From Streptomyces chartreusis NRRL 3882 (GTDB taxonomy: Bacteria; Actinomycetota; Actinomycetes; Streptomycetales; Streptomycetaceae), in the NCBI RefSeq assembly GCF_900236475.1, contig NZ_LT963352.1, positions 310,001-374,000 on the forward strand: DNA of 64,000 nucleotides. The letters are read 5' to 3'. Below the pieces are notes generated by a model. That model was given only the letters and a program-made list of their open reading frames with translations. It made no database searches and was not told the DNA's origin. The translations under genes were made by a program, and so were the position numbers. Positions 54,273 through 63,268 of this stretch are shown here, piece by piece. Positions within the stretch are counted from its first letter, which is position 1. Each line of letters opens with the position of its first letter.

Positions 54273-55766
54273 TCAGTCGTGGCGGCGCAGAGCCGGCAGA
54301 TCGAGGTCACCGACGGCCAGGTGGGCCAGCACGACCTCGTACAGGTCGGTACCCGCGGCGAGGAGCTGGCGTTCCAGCACGGGTTCGGCGCTGCGGACGT
54401 GCTCGCGCACGGTCTGCGCGTGCATGCCCAGGGCCTGCGCGGCCCGTTCGGCGTTGCCGCCCACGGCGATCCAGGTGCGCAGCGTCCGGCGCGGGTTCCG
54501 GGCGTCCGCCTCCAGCCGGCCCAGCAGGTCCTGGGCCCAGGTGCGTACGGCGGACCCGGACAGCAGGTCGGAGAGCCGGAGCGTGGAGTTGCCGGTGTCG
54601 TCGGGGTGCCGGCCGTCGGGCAGGCCGATCTGGGTGTTGAGCGCCAGGTGGACGACGGCCCGGACCGTGAGGTCGGCGAAGTCGGTGCCGAGCAGGGCCT
54701 CCACGCGTTCCATACGGGCGCGGACCGTGTTGCGGCTGACGCCGAGGACCTTGGCGGCGTTGACGGCGGTGAACTCCAGGCCGAGGCGTGTGGTGGCGAG
54801 GAGTTCGGCGCGGGTGTGGTGCGGCAGGGTGTCGAGCGGGCGCAGCACCCGGGCCGTCCAGCCGCGCAGCGCCCCCGGGTCCATGAGGCGTTCGGGGTGG
54901 GTGCGCTCGGCGTAGACCGCCGTCTTGTCGGGCCGGAAACGGGCGACGGCGAGGGCGCTGACGGCCTGTCCGTACGCGGTGGCGGTCCGGGCGAGGCTCT
55001 GCCGGACGCTGCCGCCGAGGAAGATGTCCGGGTGCCGGTCGACCAGTGACCGCAGGGTCTCGCCGGTGGTGTCACGGGGGCTGACGACGATGACGTGGCC
55101 GTCCATGGCCGGGCAGCGCACGACCAGGGCGTCCTCCCCGGTGCCGGCCAGGCACTCCTGGGCGATCCGGTCGCGTACGGCGGGGTCGGACTCGACGACG
55201 TACACACGGGCCGTGTCGGCGTCGAGCAGTCCGGGCCAGAGCCCGGCGGCGACCCGGCGGGCGGCGATGGTGTCCTCGACCATCAGCAGTTGCAGGATCG
55301 CCAGGCGCAGGTCGGAGGTGGCCCGCCGGAGCCGGTGCCCGGCCGCGGTCGACTCGCGCGCGGTCAGCAGGAGCTCGATCACCTGGGCGGTGTGTGTGAC
55401 GACGTCGGCGGCCCGGCGGTCGAAGGGGGTCTCGCGGGAGACGGCCAGGACGCAGGTGTGGGACGGGTGTTCCACCCTGACCAGGCGCTGATGGCGCTCC
55501 CGGCTCTCCCAGGCGGCGGAGGCGATGCGGCCGGCGGTGATGTCCGTGACGAGGCCCTCGTCCAGCGGGAGCCGGGTTCCGGCCAGGAGGTTCCCGGCGG
55601 CGTCCTGAAGGGCCACGGACCCGCGCACGGCGCCGGCGAGCCAGCCCACGACCCTGCGCACGTCGCGCCCCGCCGGGCGCAGGTGCTCGAGCAGTTCCTC
55701 CGCCCACGCCGGGCCCGGCCCGGCCGGTGTCCCCTGCTGCCGGTTCCCGTCCTCTCGGCCAGCCAC
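54273..55766 (-). CDS. PucR-like helix-turn-helix transcriptional regulator
   Basis: The 497-residue protein has a GAF-like N-terminal sensor half and a C-terminal region with two helix-turn-helix segments of the PucR C-terminal type: FTAVNAAKVLGVSRNTVRARMERV near residue 340 and NAERAAQALGMHAQTVREHV near residue 450. Tandem HTHs of this kind are seen in a Streptomyces subgroup of regulators. Ligand and targets are unknown; it lies convergent to the conservon and divergent from yciO. ATG at 55766 is the first start with coherent downstream coding; sequence above it looks non-coding. Confidence 0.87.
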   Translation of the reverse strand: MAGREDGNRQQGTPAGPGPAWAEELLEHLRPAGRDVRRVVGWLAGAVRGSVALQDAAGNLLAGTRLPLDEGLVTDITAGRIASAAWESRERHQRLVRVEHPSHTCVLAVSRETPFDRRAADVVTHTAQVIELLLTARESTAAGHRLRRATSDLRLAILQLLMVEDTIAARRVAAGLWPGLLDADTARVYVVESDPAVRDRIAQECLAGTGEDALVVRCPAMDGHVIVVSPRDTTGETLRSLVDRHPDIFLGGSVRQSLARTATAYGQAVSALAVARFRPDKTAVYAERTHPERLMDPGALRGWTARVLRPLDTLPHHTRAELLATTRLGLEFTAVNAAKVLGVSRNTVRARMERVEALLGTDFADLTVRAVVHLALNTQIGLPDGRHPDDTGNSTLRLSDLLSGSAVRTWAQDLLGRLEADARNPRRTLRTWIAVGGNAERAAQALGMHAQTVREHVRSAEPVLERQLLAAGTDLYEVVLAHLAVGDLDLPALRRHD

Positions 55767-55936
55767 CTCGGCCTTCCCCTCGTTCCTCGCGCCATCCGGC
55801 GCACCGGTCGCGGACGTTACCTCACACGTCCCGCGCTATCGTCCCGGGCGTCCCGGGCGGAAGCCCCCGGCGTCCGCCCGCGGGCCGACACCCCGCCCTG
55901 CGCCGCCGCACTGCGCGGGCGGCATAAGCTCGGCGG

Positions 55937-56557
55937 ATGGCGAAGTACTACGACGTGCACCCCGACAACCCCCAGCCCCGCACCATCGGCCAGATCGCCG
56001 ACAGCATCCGTGCGGACGCTCTTGTCGCCTACCCCACGGACTCCTGTTACGCACTGGGCTGCCGCCTGGGCAGCCGTGACGGCATCGAGCGGATCCGTAC
56101 GATCCGCAAGCTGGACGACCGGCACCACTTCACCCTCGTGTGCCAGGACTTCGCGCAGCTCGGTCAGTTCGTGCGGGTCGACAACGACGTGTTCCGCGCG
56201 ATCAAGGCGTCGACGCCCGGCAGCTACACGTTCATCCTGCCCGCGACGAAGGAGGTGCCGCGCATGCTCCAGCACCCCAAGAAGAAGACGGTCGGCGTGC
56301 GGATCCCCGATCACGTCGTCACCCAGGCCCTGCTCGCCGAGCTCGGTGAACCGCTGCTGTCCAGCACCCTGCTGCTGCCCGGCGAGGAGGAGCCGATGAC
56401 GCAGGGCTGGGAGATCAAGGACCTGCTCGACCACGTGCTGGACGGGGTGGTCGACTCCGGTGACTGCGGCACCGAGCCGACGACGGTGATCGACTTCTCC
56501 GGTGGGGAGGCCGAGATCGTGCGGCACGGCGCGGGCGACACCTCACGGTTCGAGTAA
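55937..56557 (+). CDS. yciO: YciO-type Sua5/YrdC family protein
   Basis: The 206 residues align end to end with E. coli YciO from memory: HPDNPQ near the start, ALVAYPTDSCYALGC, TIRKLDDRHHFTLVCQD, STPGSYTFILPATKEVPR and PTTVIDFSGG. The fold binds ATP, threonine and bicarbonate in its YrdC relatives, which make threonylcarbamoyl-adenylate for tRNA t6A; YciO itself is a close paralogue whose activity is weak or unclear. The true tsaC gene is not in this window. ATG at 55937, divergent from the PucR-like regulator. Confidence 0.93.
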   Translation: MAKYYDVHPDNPQPRTIGQIADSIRADALVAYPTDSCYALGCRLGSRDGIERIRTIRKLDDRHHFTLVCQDFAQLGQFVRVDNDVFRAIKASTPGSYTFILPATKEVPRMLQHPKKKTVGVRIPDHVVTQALLAELGEPLLSSTLLLPGEEEPMTQGWEIKDLLDHVLDGVVDSGDCGTEPTTVIDFSGGEAEIVRHGAGDTSRFE

Positions 56558-56703
56558 AGCGCGCGCCAAGGGGCGTTCACGGTTGCGCCCGGTGTGGGGG
56601 GGGTGGGCGAAATGCCCCGGGAAGCGGCGTGTCACGATGCCCGTGATCCGCCCGGTGACACGGACGGGTTCCTGGCCGACACCCGCAGAGAGGCAGCCCA
56701 GTC

Positions 56704-57459
56704 ATGACCGCCGTACAGGGAACCGCCGTCGACATCCCCACCGAGGACGGCACCGCCGACGCGTATCTGGCCCGTCCCGCGGACGGGGCCGCCCACCCGG
56801 CGGTCCTGCTCTACATGGACGCCTTCGGCCTGCGCCCATGGCTGCGGTCCATGGCCGACCGGCTGGCCGGTGAGGGGTACGCGGTGCTGGTGCCCAACGT
56901 GTTCTACCGGCACGGCCGCGCCCCGCTGTTCGAGCTGCCCGAGCTCATCGACCCGGGGGCGCGGCCGGAGATATTCGAGCGCATCATGCCGGTCATGCAG
57001 GCCCTGACGACCGAACGGGCGATGCGGGACGCCGGCGCCTATCTGCGCTGGCTGGCCGAGTCACCCGCGGTGGCGGACGGTCCGGTCGCGCTGACCGGTT
57101 ACTGCATGGGGGCGCGCCTGTCGCTGCTCACGGCCGGGACGTACCCGGAGCGGGTCGCGGCCGCAGCCGGTTTCCACGGCGGGCGGCTGGCCACGGACAC
57201 GCCGGACAGCCCGCACCTGGTGGCCGGCAAGGTCACCGCGGAGCTGTACTTCGGCCACGCCGACCAGGACCCCTCGCTGCCCGAGGAGCAGATCGAGCGC
57301 CTGGAGGAGGCCCTGACCGAGGCGGGCGTCCGCCACCGCTGCGAGGTGTACACGGGCGCGCCCCACGGTTTCACGCAGGCCGACACCGCGTCGTACCACA
57401 AGGAGGGCGACGAGCGGCACTGGGCGGCTCTGCTCGACCTGCTGAAGCGCACATTCTGA
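56704..57459 (+). CDS. Dienelactone hydrolase-family protein
   Basis: This 251-residue cytoplasmic alpha/beta hydrolase has the DLH pattern: an N-terminal ADAYLARPADGAAHPAVLLYMDAFG, nucleophile elbow LTGYCMGARLSLL with Cys (GYCMGA) near residue 130, an Asp in FGHADQDPSLP and the catalytic His in APHGFTQAD near residue 219. It should hydrolyse lactones or esters; natural substrates outside chloro-aromatic pathways are unknown. ATG at 56704 follows AGAGAGGC. A weak hairpin follows the stop. Confidence 0.92.
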   Translation: MTAVQGTAVDIPTEDGTADAYLARPADGAAHPAVLLYMDAFGLRPWLRSMADRLAGEGYAVLVPNVFYRHGRAPLFELPELIDPGARPEIFERIMPVMQALTTERAMRDAGAYLRWLAESPAVADGPVALTGYCMGARLSLLTAGTYPERVAAAAGFHGGRLATDTPDSPHLVAGKVTAELYFGHADQDPSLPEEQIERLEEALTEAGVRHRCEVYTGAPHGFTQADTASYHKEGDERHWAALLDLLKRTF

Positions 57460-57466
57460 CCTCAAT

Positions 57467-57489
57467 CGACTCCTGGTGAACAGGAGTTG
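57467..57489 (+). terminator. Hairpin after the hydrolase gene
   Basis: Arms 57467-57475 and 57481-57489 form nine pairs, one of them G-T, with a 5-nt loop, eight bases after the stop. No T-run follows. Confidence 0.45.
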
Positions 57490-57579
57490 CCGCCCTACCG
57501 ACGGTAAGGGCTTGCTTTCCCGCGATCCCTGCGCGTAGACCTTGCTGAACACCAGGCGCGACTCGGGGGGAGTTGGCTC

Positions 57580-58437
57580 ATGGAGGGCACGGTCGAGGGG
57601 TTCCGTTACGGTGCGGTGACCCCGGTGGCGGCGTATCTGATGGCCTGTCTGGGAGGGGCGCTGGGGCTGCGGTGCATCGTGCGCTCGCTGCTGAACGCGC
57701 GGTCCTGGAAGCCGGGTTGGCTGGCGTTAGGCGCCGCCTCCATCGGGTGCGGGATCTGGACGATGCACTTCATCGCCATGACCGGCTTCCACGTGGAGGA
57801 GACCCGGGTCCGTTATGACGCGGCCACGACGGTGCTCAGTCTCGTCGTGGCCGTCGCCGTTGTGGGCGTCGGCGTGTTCATCGTCGGCTACCGCGGCACG
57901 GGACGTGTCGCCCTGGCGGTCGCGGGTGTCGTCACCGGACTGGGGGTGGCGGCCATGCACTACCTGGGCATGGCCGCGATGCGGCTGCACGGTGACATCG
58001 GCTACGACCCGGTCGGCGTCGTACTGTCCGTGCTGATCGCCATCGCCGCCGCGACGGCCGCGCTGTGGTCCGCCGTCACGATCCGCGGCCTGATGACGAG
58101 CCTCGGGGCGAGCCTGGTGATGGGCGTGGCGGTGTCCGGGATGCACTACACGGGCATGGCCGCCGTCAGCGTCCATGTGCACGACACGACCGGCGGGACG
58201 TGGGAGGGCGACTCGCCCCTGTCGCTCCTGCTGCCGATGCTGCTGGGGCCGGTCGTCTTCCTGCTGCTGGCCGGGGTCGTGGTCATGTTCGACCCGCTGC
58301 TGGTGCACGGTGAGAGGGCGGAGAACCGCAGCCCCGCCCGGCACCCGGGCCGCTCGGCCGGCGTCCGGGCCGCCAACTCCATTCCCGCGCCGCGCACGTC
58401 GTGGCACGACGCGGACTCGCCCACCCGCGGCCGGTGA
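57580..58437 (+). CDS. MHYT-domain membrane protein
   Basis: The 285-residue protein has seven predicted membrane helices and three MHYT-type motifs at the ends of helices: MHFIAMTGFH (about residue 64), MHYLGMAAM (about 127) and MHYTGMAAV (about 189). The conserved Met, His and Tyr are thought to bind copper and sense oxygen, CO or NO. Unlike many members there is no GGDEF/EAL output; only a 50-residue polar tail follows the last helix. Codon 50 is TTA (57727-57729), pointing to bldA-dependent translation. ATG at 57580; a GGGGGGAG stretch lies upstream. Confidence 0.9.
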   Translation: MEGTVEGFRYGAVTPVAAYLMACLGGALGLRCIVRSLLNARSWKPGWLALGAASIGCGIWTMHFIAMTGFHVEETRVRYDAATTVLSLVVAVAVVGVGVFIVGYRGTGRVALAVAGVVTGLGVAAMHYLGMAAMRLHGDIGYDPVGVVLSVLIAIAAATAALWSAVTIRGLMTSLGASLVMGVAVSGMHYTGMAAVSVHVHDTTGGTWEGDSPLSLLLPMLLGPVVFLLLAGVVVMFDPLLVHGERAENRSPARHPGRSAGVRAANSIPAPRTSWHDADSPTRGR

Positions 58438-58483
58438 ACGACCCGCCCGCGGACGGCTCGTAGATCATTGTTACGGTGCAGCG

Positions 58484-59989
58484 GTGTCTGACTCCTCACG
58501 CCACACGGCCGAGGGCGCCGGCTGGGGCACCGGCGAACGCGGCGCCTACCGGCAGTTGATGCCGCAGCAGGTCGAGAAGATCTCCTGGCTGGACCCGAGA
58601 ATGTGGTGGGCCGCCCGCAACGGGGTGCTGGCCTCCTGGTTCGGTGACCCGACCGGCCGCACCCGCGGCCGGTGGGTGACGCAGCGCGCGGCCGCCGGCG
58701 CACCGGCCGACAAGGTGATCCGGCGCGACGATCCGGAGCGCTTCTCGTTCCTGGTCATCGGCGACACCGGCGAGGGCGATGACCCCCAGTACGCCGTCGT
58801 GCCCGGCTTTCTGAAGGTCGGCCTGGACACCCGCTTCGCCGTGCTGGCCAGCGACGTGATCTACCCGGTGGGCAGCGCGGACGACTACCACACCAAGTTC
58901 TTCCGCCCTTACCGCGATTACCAGGCGCCGATCTACGCGATCCCCGGCAATCACGACTGGTACGAGGACCTCGGCGGATTCATGCGCGTCTTCTGCGACG
59001 ACGCCCCGCCGCTGCCTCCCGAGCCCCGGCCGCGCCCTCTGACCCGGGCCTGGCTGCGGTCCCTGCTTTGGCACCGGCCGCGAAGGGACCACGGGCAACA
59101 CCTCGCCGAGGCCCGGAGGTTGCGCTCGGCACCCGCCCAGCAGGCCGTCCAGCCGGGCCCGTACTGGGCGATCGACGCCGGACCCGTGCGGATCATAGGC
59201 ATCGACACGGGCCTGCTCGGCACCCTCGACGCCGAACAGGGCGCCTGGCTGCGCGAGGTCTCCCATGGACCCCGCCCGAAGATCCTGGTCACCGGGTCGC
59301 CCCTGTACGTCGACGGTCGGCACGAGCCGTGCGCCATCGAAGGGGGCGGCACCGTCGACGACATCGTCCGCGACCCGGCGCACCACTACGTGGCGGCGAT
59401 TGGCGGCGACATCCACAACTACCAGCGCTACCCGGTGCGGCTGGACGACGGGCGCACCCTCCAGTACGTCGTCGCGGGCGGCGGCGGGGCGTTCATGCAC
59501 GCAACCCACACCATCCCCCGCGTCAACGTCGCGAACGTGACCGAGCGGGACTTCCGCTGCTATCCGCTGCGCGGCGACTCCCTCGCCTTCTACAGCCGGC
59601 TCTACGGCCGCCGGCTGCGCATGCCCCGCTTCTTCACGCTCACCGAGGCGGAGGCGACGGCCGTGATCGCGGAGCGCCTGGGCATCCCGCCGACCCGTGT
59701 CCCGGGCGCGGACACCCGCGTCACCCGGCGCGTCCGGCTGGTCGCCGGGCTGCTCGGCACCGGCCGCCGGCCCGACCGGGCCAAGCGGTTCCGGCTGCCC
59801 GTGCGGAAGATCTACACGTCGTTGTTCTCGCCGAGCTCGGCGACGTACAGCCCGCCGTTCTTCAAGTGCTTCCTGCGCCTGGACGTCTCCCCGGAGTCGG
59901 TCCGGCTGCGCTGCTACGCGGCCACCGGCAACCGCGCCCAGGAACTCGCCCCGCCGGTCGAGGACGAGGTGACGATCCCGCTGCGCTGA
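58484..59989 (+). CDS. Calcineurin-like metallophosphoesterase
   Basis: The 501-residue protein has a metallophosphoesterase core with FLVIGDTGEGDDPQ (about residue 87), a degenerate second motif LASDVIYPVGS, YAIPGNHDWYED (about 152), and AAIGGDIHNYQRY (about 305). The SDVIYP form in place of GDxxY is unusual. An additional basic C-terminal region (about 370-501) ends in a beta-rich domain. No signal peptide is visible. GTG 58484 is the chosen start, with weak ribosome-site support. Substrate unknown; it is not close to the shorter phosphoesterase at 16043. Confidence 0.85.
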   Translation: MSDSSRHTAEGAGWGTGERGAYRQLMPQQVEKISWLDPRMWWAARNGVLASWFGDPTGRTRGRWVTQRAAAGAPADKVIRRDDPERFSFLVIGDTGEGDDPQYAVVPGFLKVGLDTRFAVLASDVIYPVGSADDYHTKFFRPYRDYQAPIYAIPGNHDWYEDLGGFMRVFCDDAPPLPPEPRPRPLTRAWLRSLLWHRPRRDHGQHLAEARRLRSAPAQQAVQPGPYWAIDAGPVRIIGIDTGLLGTLDAEQGAWLREVSHGPRPKILVTGSPLYVDGRHEPCAIEGGGTVDDIVRDPAHHYVAAIGGDIHNYQRYPVRLDDGRTLQYVVAGGGGAFMHATHTIPRVNVANVTERDFRCYPLRGDSLAFYSRLYGRRLRMPRFFTLTEAEATAVIAERLGIPPTRVPGADTRVTRRVRLVAGLLGTGRRPDRAKRFRLPVRKIYTSLFSPSSATYSPPFFKCFLRLDVSPESVRLRCYAATGNRAQELAPPVEDEVTIPLR

Positions 59990-60074
59990 TCCGGTGCGGC
60001 GGGAAACCGGTGCGGCGGGGACCGCCGGGCGGGAACAGCACGGGCCGCTGCCGGGTTGGCACAGCCGTAGACCA

Positions 60075-60086
60075 TTGAACGTTCAA
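60075..60086. promoter_or_regulatory. Perfect 12-bp palindrome before the monooxygenase gene
   Basis: TTGAACGTTCAA lies 15 bp before the GTG start, close to the ribosome site, where a bound repressor would block expression. No regulator gene is adjacent. Confidence 0.5.
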
Positions 60087-60100
60087 ATGATGGAGGTCCC

Positions 60101-61138
60101 GTGCCCCCGACCCCACGACCGCTGCGCAAGCTGGGCTTCCTGACCATCGGGCTGTTCGACGAGGCGGATCCGCGGCGCGGCCACGAGTCCACGCTGGAGA
60201 TCATCGAGCTGGGCGAGCGGCTCGGCTTCGACAGCGCGTGGGTGCGCCACCGCCACCTCCAGTACGGCATCTCCTCCCCCGTCGCCGTCCTGTCCGCGGC
60301 CTCGCAGCGCACCCGCCGCATCGAACTCGGCACGGCGGTCATCCCCCTCGGCTGGGAGAACCCGCTGCGCCTCGCCGAGGACCTGGCCACCGTCGACCTG
60401 CTGTCCGGGGGCCGGCTCAACCCGGGCGTCAGCGTGGGCCCGCCGATGCACTTCGACCAGGTCAAGGGCGCGCTCTACCCCGACACCTCCGACGCCGAGG
60501 ACTTCGGCTACGGGCGGGTGGAGCGGCTGCTGGACTTCGTGCGGGGCAAGCCGGCGACGGACTTCAGCGGGACGGAAGGGTTCGAGACCTTCTCCGACCG
60601 GGTGCAGCCCCACTCCCCCGGCCTGGGCCGCCGCCTGTGGTACGGCGGCGGCAGCCTGCGGTCGGCCCGGTGGGCGGGCGAGCACGGGATGAACCTCCTC
60701 ACCAGCAGCGTCGTGAAGGCCGAAGATCCCGACGGGCCGCATGACTTCGCGCGGATCCAGCTCTCCCACATCCGGGCGTTCCGCGCCGCCCACCCCGACG
60801 GCGAGGCCGCCCGCGTCTCGCAGGGCCTCGTCGTCATCCCCACGGACTCCGCCACGCCGGGCCAGCGCGCCCGCTACGAGAAGTACGCCGCCGAGCGCAC
60901 TCCCCGTACGGCCGCACCGCAGGGCCCGGCGCGGCTGCTGTTCGCGCCGGACCTGGTGGGGACGTCGGAGGAGATCGCCGAACGGCTGCACGCGCACGCG
61001 GCGTTCCGGGAGGTGGACGAGGTCGCGTTCGCGCTGCCGTTCACCTTCGAGCACGAGGACTACGTCCAGATCCTCACGGACATGGCGACGAAGCTGGGCC
61101 CGGCACTGGGCCGGCGACCGGGCGCCCCCCAGGTGTAG
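60101..61138 (+). CDS. LLM-class flavin-dependent oxidoreductase
   Basis: This 345-residue enzyme has the bacterial luciferase-like TIM barrel: LGFLTIGLFDEAD, ELGERLGFDSAWVRHRHL, RIELGTAVIPLGWENPLRLAED and LLSGGRLNPGVSVG. Such enzymes use FMN or F420 and oxygen to oxidise small molecules; the cofactor cannot be fixed from sequence. GTG 60101 follows a textbook GGAGG. A perfect 12-bp palindrome lies just upstream and may be an operator. Confidence 0.9.
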   Translation: MPPTPRPLRKLGFLTIGLFDEADPRRGHESTLEIIELGERLGFDSAWVRHRHLQYGISSPVAVLSAASQRTRRIELGTAVIPLGWENPLRLAEDLATVDLLSGGRLNPGVSVGPPMHFDQVKGALYPDTSDAEDFGYGRVERLLDFVRGKPATDFSGTEGFETFSDRVQPHSPGLGRRLWYGGGSLRSARWAGEHGMNLLTSSVVKAEDPDGPHDFARIQLSHIRAFRAAHPDGEAARVSQGLVVIPTDSATPGQRARYEKYAAERTPRTAAPQGPARLLFAPDLVGTSEEIAERLHAHAAFREVDEVAFALPFTFEHEDYVQILTDMATKLGPALGRRPGAPQV

Positions 61139-61191
61139 TGCCCCGGGGGCGTTGTTCACGCGGGTGATGGGAGTGGGGCGGCTGCTCGCGG

Positions 61192-61962
61192 TCACTGGTT
61201 CCGCCGTGCGTCGAAGTGGGCCGTGGCCAGGACGGAGCCGTCCGCGGCCAGCAGCCGGGCACCGGACACCGTGTCCGGGTCGACACGCGTGGGGGCTCCC
61301 CAGTACCCCTGGCCGGCGTCGTCGAGGGAGAACTCCCCGATGTGGACCGACGTGCCGTCCGTACGCTCGAGTCGGCAGCTGATCCTTCCGGCCTCCGGAT
61401 ATACGTCGCTCGACCCCGCGGCCATGGATTCGTCTTCGGTCGGGACGTCGGATCCGGACCCGTCCCGGCCGAGGTGGACCGCCATGTAGACCCAGCCCGG
61501 ATTTCCGGTGTAGGTGAAGATCCGGCCCACCGGGCGGTGATCGGGGGCCAGCAGAGACGCTGCGATCAGGCCGTGCTCCGAGTCGGAGGACTCCGAGCTC
61601 CGTGCGGCGGGAGCCGACGCACCCTCGACGGCCGTACCGACGGCCCAGCCACCGAAGCCGAACCCGAGGGCGATCGCGGCGGCGGCCGCGACCGCGACGC
61701 CGGCCCGTGGCCGCCGCCGTCGTGGCGGCCGCTTCAGGCCCAGCCGGTCCGTCACCCGTGTCTCGAAGCCGGCGGGCGGCTCGCTGCCCGGGAGGAGAGA
61801 GAGCAGTCCGTCGCCGACGAACGTCAGCTGCTCGACGTGCTCCCGGCAGGTAGGGCAGCGGTCAAGGTGGGCGATGGCCTCGGCGCGCTCCTGACCGGGG
61901 AGGACACCCAGCGCCAGCTCGTCGGCGACGGCCCTCAGCCACTCGCAGTCCCTGTCAGTCAT
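61192..61962 (-). CDS. rskA: RskA-type anti-sigma factor
   Basis: The 256-residue membrane protein has an N-terminal zinc-finger anti-sigma domain with HLDRCPTCREH (about residues 32-42), one membrane helix (about 88-110) and an extracytoplasmic RskA domain of about 130 residues, containing WVYMAVHLGRDGSG and ending near VLATAHFDARRNQ. It should hold the sigma factor encoded directly upstream inactive until a signal triggers its release, usually by regulated proteolysis. The ATG overlaps the sigma gene end by 8 nt, so the two are made together. Confidence 0.88.
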   Translation of the reverse strand: MTDRDCEWLRAVADELALGVLPGQERAEAIAHLDRCPTCREHVEQLTFVGDGLLSLLPGSEPPAGFETRVTDRLGLKRPPRRRRPRAGVAVAAAAAIALGFGFGGWAVGTAVEGASAPAARSSESSDSEHGLIAASLLAPDHRPVGRIFTYTGNPGWVYMAVHLGRDGSGSDVPTEDESMAAGSSDVYPEAGRISCRLERTDGTSVHIGEFSLDDAGQGYWGAPTRVDPDTVSGARLLAADGSVLATAHFDARRNQ

Positions 61963-62602
61963 GATCGGCTCGCTGGGGTCCCAGAGCCTTCCGCAGTTTC
62001 CCCATCGCCGTCCTGATCCGCGTCTTCGCCGTGCCCAGGGGGATCCCTTCGAGCTCGGCGATCTGCCGTGCGGTCATCCCGTAGACCCCGGCCATGACCA
62101 CGGCACGCGCCTGCTGGCGCGGTAGGTCCGCCACCGCGGCCCGTATCCGGGATGCCGCCTCGTCGGCCAGTGCCCACTGTTCGGGCGTCCGGGTCATGAC
62201 GCCGAGCAGAGCGTCGAGGTCCTCGGGGGAGACCGGGGTCGCCTTGCGCGCGCGGACGGCGTCGATCGCAAGGTTGTGCGTGATGGTCCCCAGCCAGGTC
62301 TTCACCGATCCGCGCCGGGAGTCGTAGACCTGCGCATGACGCCAAGCCCTTTCGAAGGTCTGCTGGGCGATGTCCTCGGCGAGCTGGGCGTCGTCGACGA
62401 CAGCGATGGCGATACCGAAGACCATCCGCTGGAACCGGCGGACGAACGCGAGGGCGGTCTCCGGGGCGCCGGTCGCCATTCCCGCCAGCAGCGCCTCGTC
62501 CGAGAGCCGTCCGAGTGGTGGGGCCCATCGCCGCATACCAGTGGATACGGCGAACCTCGCCGAACGGATTCCCCCGGTTCCACTCGGGATCACGGCCCCC
62601 AT
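61955..62602 (-). CDS. sigK: ECF sigma factor (SigK/RskA-linked type)
   Basis: The 215-residue protein has sigma region 2 (FQRMVFGIAIAVVDDAQLAEDIAQQTFERAWRHA, given as FQRMVFGIAI and AEDIAQQTFERAWRHA) and region 4 with the helix-turn-helix MTARQIAELEGIPLGTAKTR, separated by an ordinary linker. Pairing with an RskA-type anti-sigma factor fits the SigK-like ECF group. The start is uncertain: ATG 62602 has GGGAG nearby, ATG 62536 begins just before the conserved part but has no ribosome site. It is divergent from the cupredoxin lipoprotein gene, a likely target. Confidence 0.87.
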   Translation of the reverse strand: MGAVIPSGTGGIRSARFAVSTGMRRWAPPLGRLSDEALLAGMATGAPETALAFVRRFQRMVFGIAIAVVDDAQLAEDIAQQTFERAWRHAQVYDSRRGSVKTWLGTITHNLAIDAVRARKATPVSPEDLDALLGVMTRTPEQWALADEAASRIRAAVADLPRQQARAVVMAGVYGMTARQIAELEGIPLGTAKTRIRTAMGKLRKALGPQRADHD

Positions 62603-62691
62603 TCTCCCGCTTGCTCCCGCTTGCCGGAAATCCCCTGGCGCGGTCCGTCCGTACCTCTGGTCAGGAACGTTTTCCCATGGAGGGCCGAGAC

Positions 62692-63156
62692 ATGGCGACG
62701 ATGCTCATGACGTTCGTGCGCGGGAACGTCGGGGCCGGGTTGGCCGCCGGAGCGCTGGCGGGCATCCTCGTGGCGTGCGGAGGCGGATACGGCGACGGGG
62801 GTGACTCGTCATCGTCAGCCCCGGACCAGAGTGGCAAGCCGGGAACCACCCGGGTGGACGTGAAGCTGGTCGACTTCAAGATGGAGCTGTCCGAGAAGAC
62901 GTTGAAGGCAGGTGCCTACACCTTCGTCGTCAAGAACGACGGCCGTCACGACCACGCCATGGAGATCGAGGGCTCCGGAACGGAACAGAAGACGCGGACG
63001 CTGGCACCCGGGGAGTCGGCGCATCTCAGCGTCTCGCTGAAGGACGGCACGTACGAGGTCTACTGTCCTGTCGACGGCCACAAGGACATGGGCATGAAGA
63101 CCGAGGTCACCGTGGGCGGCAGCGGCACCGAGACGACCAACGGCGATGGCTACTGA
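62692..63156 (+). CDS. Cupredoxin-domain lipoprotein
   Basis: This 154-residue exported protein has a lipoprotein signal with lipobox LVAC-GGG (Cys about residue 29) and a Ser/Gly-rich linker. The cupredoxin domain VDVKLVDFKMELSEKTL to the end holds the likely type-1 copper ligands: a His in RHDHAMEIE and Cys, His and Met in YCPVDGHKDMGM. It may carry electrons or bind copper at the outer membrane face. ATG 62692 follows GGAGGG; an ATG five codons upstream overlaps that site. It is divergent from the sigma/anti-sigma pair and may belong to its regulon. Confidence 0.87.
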   Translation: MATMLMTFVRGNVGAGLAAGALAGILVACGGGYGDGGDSSSSAPDQSGKPGTTRVDVKLVDFKMELSEKTLKAGAYTFVVKNDGRHDHAMEIEGSGTEQKTRTLAPGESAHLSVSLKDGTYEVYCPVDGHKDMGMKTEVTVGGSGTETTNGDGY

Positions 63157-63176
63157 GCGCGCCGTCGCGCTCACCG

Positions 63177-63196
63177 CCCTCCGGCCGGCCGGAGGG
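63177..63196. terminator. Palindromic hairpin between convergent genes
   Basis: A perfect 20-bp palindrome that can fold into an 8-bp stem with a CCGG loop, 20 bp after the cupredoxin stop and before the convergent reductase stop. Confidence 0.6.
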
Positions 63197-63268
63197 AACG
63201 GCCGTGGCCACCTATGGCACCGCACTCGGCGGCCGGCCGCCCGTCACCCGCGTCGACGACGCAGCGGG

